Shown: positions 7,424-9,684 of the stretch, piece by piece
Numbering within the stretch: the first letter of the stretch is position 1
How the letters are laid out: each line of letters begins with the position of its first letter
Assembly (NCBI GenBank): GCA_040004775.1
Contig: JBDUAD010000098.1
Coordinates: 1 to 9,684 of the forward strand
DNA length: 9,684 nt
DNA from: JALZBL01 sp040004775
GTDB lineage: Bacteria; Actinomycetota; Actinomycetes; Mycobacteriales; Jatrophihabitantaceae
Reading direction: 5' to 3'
Notes under the pieces: generated by a model
Database searches by the model: none
What the model was told of the DNA's origin: nothing
What the model saw: the letters and a program-made list of their open reading frames with translations, nothing else
Made by a program: the position numbers and the translations under genes

Positions 7424-8986
7424 TCAGTGGGTGAAGTGCCGGGCACCGGTGAAGTACATCGTCGCGCCGGCTTCCTTGGCTGCGGCGACCACCTCGTCGT
7501 CGCGACGCGAGCCGCCGGGCTGGACGACGGCGCGCACGCCGGCGTCGAGCAGCACCTGCAGTCCGTCGGCGAAGGGGAAGAAGGCGTCCGAGGCGGCGAC
7601 CGATCCGGCCGCCCGGTCCCCAGCCCGAGCCACGGCCAGGCGGGCGGAGTCGACGCGGTTGACCTGCCCCATCCCGACGCCGACTGCAGCCCGGCCGGCG
7701 GCCAACAGGATGGCGTTCGAGCGCACCGACCGAACCGCCCGCCAGGCGAAGGCCAGGTCGGCCAGGACATCGGCCGCCGGTTCACCGCTGGCCAGCGTCC
7801 AGGTCGTCGGATCGTCGCCGGAAGCGTCGAGCCGGTCGGCGGTCTGGGCCAGCACGCCGCCGGAGATCGGTTTGAGCTCCACGTGCTGCAGCGGGTCTCG
7901 AGCCGGGCACACCAGCACGCGCAGGTTCTTGCGGGCGGTCAAAATCTCCACCGCGCCGTCGTCGTAGGCCGGCGCGACGATCACTTCGGTGAACACTTCG
8001 GCCACCTGCTCGGCCATGGTCACGCTCACCGGCCGGTTGCTGGCGATGACCCCGCCGAACGCACTCACCGGATCGCCGGCGTTGGCCAGGCGGTAGGCCT
8101 CGGCCACGTCCGCTCCCACGGCGATGCCGCACGGGTTGGCGTGCTTGACGATCGCCACACACGGCTCGGCGAAGTCATAGGCCGCGCGGTAGGCGGCGTC
8201 ACCGTCGACGTAGTTGTTGAAGCTCATCTCCTTGCCGGCCAACTGGTCGGCCTGAGCCAGCCCGATGCCGTCCGGCTGCACGTACAGCGCGGCCTGCTGG
8301 TGGGGGTTCTCGCCGTAGCGCAGCACGGCGGCCCGCTCCCAGTCGCGCCCGATCCAGGCGGGGAAGCCCGCACTGCTCTCATCCGGCGCGACCTGCGCCC
8401 CGAGCCAGCCGGCGACCGCGATGTCGTAGGAGGCGGTGTGACGGAAGGCCAGCGCAGCGAGGTCCTGGCGCTGGCGCAGGTCGAAGCCCCCGGCCCGTAC
8501 CGCCTCTATAACTGCCGGGTAGCTACGCGGATCAACAACGACCGCCACCGACGCGTGGTTCTTGGCACTGGCCCGCACCATCGACGGGCCGCCGATGTCG
8601 ATCTGCTCGATGGCCTCCTCCGGGGTGGCGCCGCCGGCGATGGTCTGGCGGAACGGGTACAGATTGGACACCACCAGCTGGAACGGCTCGATGCCCAGCC
8701 GGGCGATCGTCTCCAGGTGGGCGGGGTCGGCCTGGTCGGCCAGCAGTCCGGCGTGGATGTGCGGATGAAGGGTCTTGACCCGCCCGCCGAGGATCTCGGG
8801 GAAGCCGGTGACCTCCTCGACCGCGGTCACGGACAGGCCGTACCCGGCGATCGTGGCCGCGGTGGTGCCGGTAGAGACGATCTGCACGCCAGCCGCGGCG
8901 AGCCCGCGGGCCAGCTCTTCCAGGCCGGTTTTGTCGTAGACGCTGACGAGGGCGCGGCGCACGGCGATCCGGCTGGGTGCGGTCAC
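7424..8986 (-). CDS. purH: Bifunctional AICAR transformylase / IMP cyclohydrolase
   Basis: Catalyses the last two steps of de novo IMP synthesis: formylation of AICAR with 10-formyl-THF, then ring closure. The 520-residue length is normal and both domains are complete. The N-terminal cyclohydrolase (about 7-200) shows VSVYDKTGLEELA, STGTT (38-42), GRVKTLHPHIHAGLLA (68-83, with K71), NLYPF and IDIGGPSMVRASAKN. The transformylase part shows RYGENPHQ (223-230), the catalytic-type KHANPCG (281-287, K281-H282), DPVSAFGGVIASNRP, RSNAI (422-426), SDAFFPF (466-472), QPGGSRRDDEV and the C-terminal FTGARHFTH. The GTG start overlaps the purN stop as GTGA and has GAGGAG eight bases upstream within purN, so translation is coupled to purN. 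Confidence 0.98.
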   Translation of the reverse strand: MTAPSRIAVRRALVSVYDKTGLEELARGLAAAGVQIVSTGTTAATIAGYGLSVTAVEEVTGFPEILGGRVKTLHPHIHAGLLADQADPAHLETIARLGIEPFQLVVSNLYPFRQTIAGGATPEEAIEQIDIGGPSMVRASAKNHASVAVVVDPRSYPAVIEAVRAGGFDLRQRQDLAALAFRHTASYDIAVAGWLGAQVAPDESSAGFPAWIGRDWERAAVLRYGENPHQQAALYVQPDGIGLAQADQLAGKEMSFNNYVDGDAAYRAAYDFAEPCVAIVKHANPCGIAVGADVAEAYRLANAGDPVSAFGGVIASNRPVSVTMAEQVAEVFTEVIVAPAYDDGAVEILTARKNLRVLVCPARDPLQHVELKPISGGVLAQTADRLDASGDDPTTWTLASGEPAADVLADLAFAWRAVRSVRSNAILLAAGRAAVGVGMGQVNRVDSARLAVARAGDRAAGSVAASDAFFPFADGLQVLLDAGVRAVVQPGGSRRDDEVVAAAKEAGATMYFTGARHFTH

Positions 8987-9540
8987 TGCTCTAACTCCTC
9001 GATCAGGCGGGTCAGGGTGGCCACGTACAACGGCTTTTCGACGGCCTGGATGCGGGCGGTCAGGGTGGCCTCGTCGTCACCGGGCTCCACCTCGACGGTG
9101 GCCTGGGCGAGGATCGCCCCGGTGTCCACGCCGGCGTCGACCCGGTGCACGGTCACGCCGGTTACCTTCACCCCGTAGGCCAGCGCGTCGCGAACCGCGT
9201 GCGCGCCTGGAAAGGCGGGCAGCAGAGAAGGGTGCGTGTTGACCATATCGAATCGCTCCACGACGTCGGCGCCGAGGAGGCGCATGAACCCCGCCAGCAC
9301 GACCAGGTCCGGACGGTGGGCGGCCAGCTCGTCGCTCAGGGCCTTATTCCAGGCCGCACGGTCGGGCTGACCGCCGGGCGCCGCTGCGAACGTCGGCACA
9401 CCGGCCGCTTCGGCCCGCTGCATGGCCCGGCAGCCCGGCCGGTCCGTTCCGGCGGCCACGACCCGCTCGCGGTGAGCGTCGAGCACGGCCTGCAACGTCG
9501 TCCCCGAACCGGACGCGAGGACGACCAGCCGAGCGGGCAC
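8983..9540 (-). CDS. purN: Phosphoribosylglycinamide formyltransferase (GAR transformylase)
   Basis: Transfers the formyl group of 10-formyl-THF to glycinamide ribonucleotide in purine synthesis. The 185-residue protein has the phosphate loop LASGSGTTLQ (8-17), where the usual Asn of SGxGSN is Thr; VVLAGFMRLLG (80-90); VNTHPSLLPAFPG (100-112) with catalytic N101 and H103; TGVTVHRVDAGVDTGAIL (127-144) with catalytic D139. The catalytic triad is therefore complete. It is shorter than the roughly 212 residues of the E. coli enzyme: about five residues are missing between the first helix and second strand, and the C-terminus stops soon after the KPLYVATLTRLIEEL helix. The GTG at 9540 puts the first beta strand at the N-terminus, but no clear ribosome binding site precedes it; see the promoter entry. 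It overlaps purH by four bases. Confidence 0.96.
   Translation of the reverse strand: MPARLVVLASGSGTTLQAVLDAHRERVVAAGTDRPGCRAMQRAEAAGVPTFAAAPGGQPDRAAWNKALSDELAAHRPDLVVLAGFMRLLGADVVERFDMVNTHPSLLPAFPGAHAVRDALAYGVKVTGVTVHRVDAGVDTGAILAQATVEVEPGDDEATLTARIQAVEKPLYVATLTRLIEELEQ
8995..9000 (-). promoter_or_regulatory. Ribosome binding site of purH inside purN
   Basis: GAGGAG on the minus strand, eight bases before the purH GTG at 8986 and inside the final purN codons (the EEL of the C-terminal EELEQ). It allows purH re-initiation at the overlapping stop/start. Confidence 0.65.
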
Positions 9541-9547
9541 AGCCCGC

Positions 9548-9553
9548 AGACTA
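9548..9553 (-). promoter_or_regulatory. Possible -10 element giving a leaderless purN transcript
   Basis: TAGTCT on the minus strand fits the actinobacterial TANNNT -10 consensus and lies seven bases before the purN GTG. Transcription would then begin at or within a base of the start codon, which agrees with the missing Shine-Dalgarno. No good -35 (TTGAC-like) is seen 16-18 bases upstream, so this is tentative. Confidence 0.35.
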
Positions 9554-9579
9554 CCGAGCGCGATTCGCCCGCCGTGCGC

Positions 9580-9684
9580 TCACGAGGCCGCCCGCCGGTC
9601 GATGACCGTCACCGGCCCGAAGGGGTCGTCGACGGCGGGATCGACCCGAGCGGTGTCGGGCTGTCCGCCGGCGCGGACGTCCCC
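9580..9684 (-). CDS. C-terminal tail of an unidentified protein (partial, cut by window edge)
   Basis: An open frame enters from the right edge and ends in TGA at 9580-9582. Only 34 codons are visible, with a hydrophilic, Asp/Pro/Arg-rich end (VDPAVDDPFGPVTVIDRRAAS) and codon use like the neighbouring genes. In Streptomyces and relatives the gene just before purN often encodes a DUF6350-type multi-pass membrane protein, and a polar tail would fit that, but the visible part carries no diagnostic motif. The 39-base gap to purN contains the possible purN -10 element. Coding status is likely from the frame and position; identity is a guess. Confidence 0.55.
   Translation of the reverse strand, partial: GDVRAGGQPDTARVDPAVDDPFGPVTVIDRRAAS

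Noticed and set aside
7393..7785. Extension of the pentapeptide protein frame up to 7785
   Set aside because: This part lies inside purH and lacks the pentapeptide pattern; the ATG at 7392 directly precedes the repeat protein.
7085..9178. Very long plus-strand open frame opposite purH, purN and the pentapeptide gene
   Set aside because: It is antisense to well-identified enzymes. Its translation is low complexity and Gly/Arg/Asp-rich with no recognisable domain, as expected for the frame opposite high-GC coding DNA.

Overview
The window is high-GC DNA (very G/C-rich third codon positions, GTG starts on most genes) typical of an actinomycete (Actinomycetota). The gene order supports this: purN-purH ... 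folD-DUF3017-mdh is a chromosomal core neighbourhood known from Streptomyces and relatives. I cannot name a genus. I see no tRNA, rRNA, CRISPR array, insertion sequence, integrase or phage gene, and nothing points to recent transfer.

All recognised genes lie on the minus strand, so transcription runs from high to low coordinates. From right to left: the C-terminal tail of an unidentified gene (9580-9684, cut by the window edge); purN (8983-9540) and purH (7424-8986), overlapping by 4 bases; a pentapeptide-repeat protein (6769-7392); a possible hairpin terminator (6712-6731); a four-helix membrane protein with a Pro/Tyr/Gln-rich repeat tail (5904-6692); folD (4994-5875) overlapping a small DUF3017 membrane protein (4704-4997); malate dehydrogenase (3632-4630); a class I SAM methyltransferase (2728-3570) overlapping a YtcJ-type amidohydrolase (1088-2731); and a MerR-family regulator with a cobalamin-binding-type sensor region (3-986, running off the left edge). 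Coding density is very high. The longest gene-free stretch is about 100 bases (987-1087), so no gap above 300 bases needs explaining.

Functionally, the right half is one-carbon and purine metabolism. PurN and PurH carry out the two formyl-transfer steps of de novo IMP synthesis plus the final cyclisation, and both consume 10-formyl-tetrahydrofolate. FolD interconverts methylene-, methenyl- and formyl-tetrahydrofolate and so supplies that cofactor. Malate dehydrogenase belongs to the TCA cycle. Three gene pairs (purN/purH, folD/DUF3017, methyltransferase/amidohydrolase) share the same GTGA stop/start overlap, which suggests translational coupling. The pentapeptide protein and the repeat-tailed membrane protein sit between purH and folD and look like lineage-specific passengers.

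I did not find a clearly new multi-gene system. The items most worth a second look are the MerR/B12-type regulator, which keeps the Wx9EH motif of CarH-type light sensors but has Ala where CarH has its light-state His ligand and Pro in place of the DxHxxG glycine; the near-perfect pentapeptide solenoid next to purine genes; the probable leaderless promoter at purN; and two in-frame DNA minisatellites encoding low-complexity linkers.
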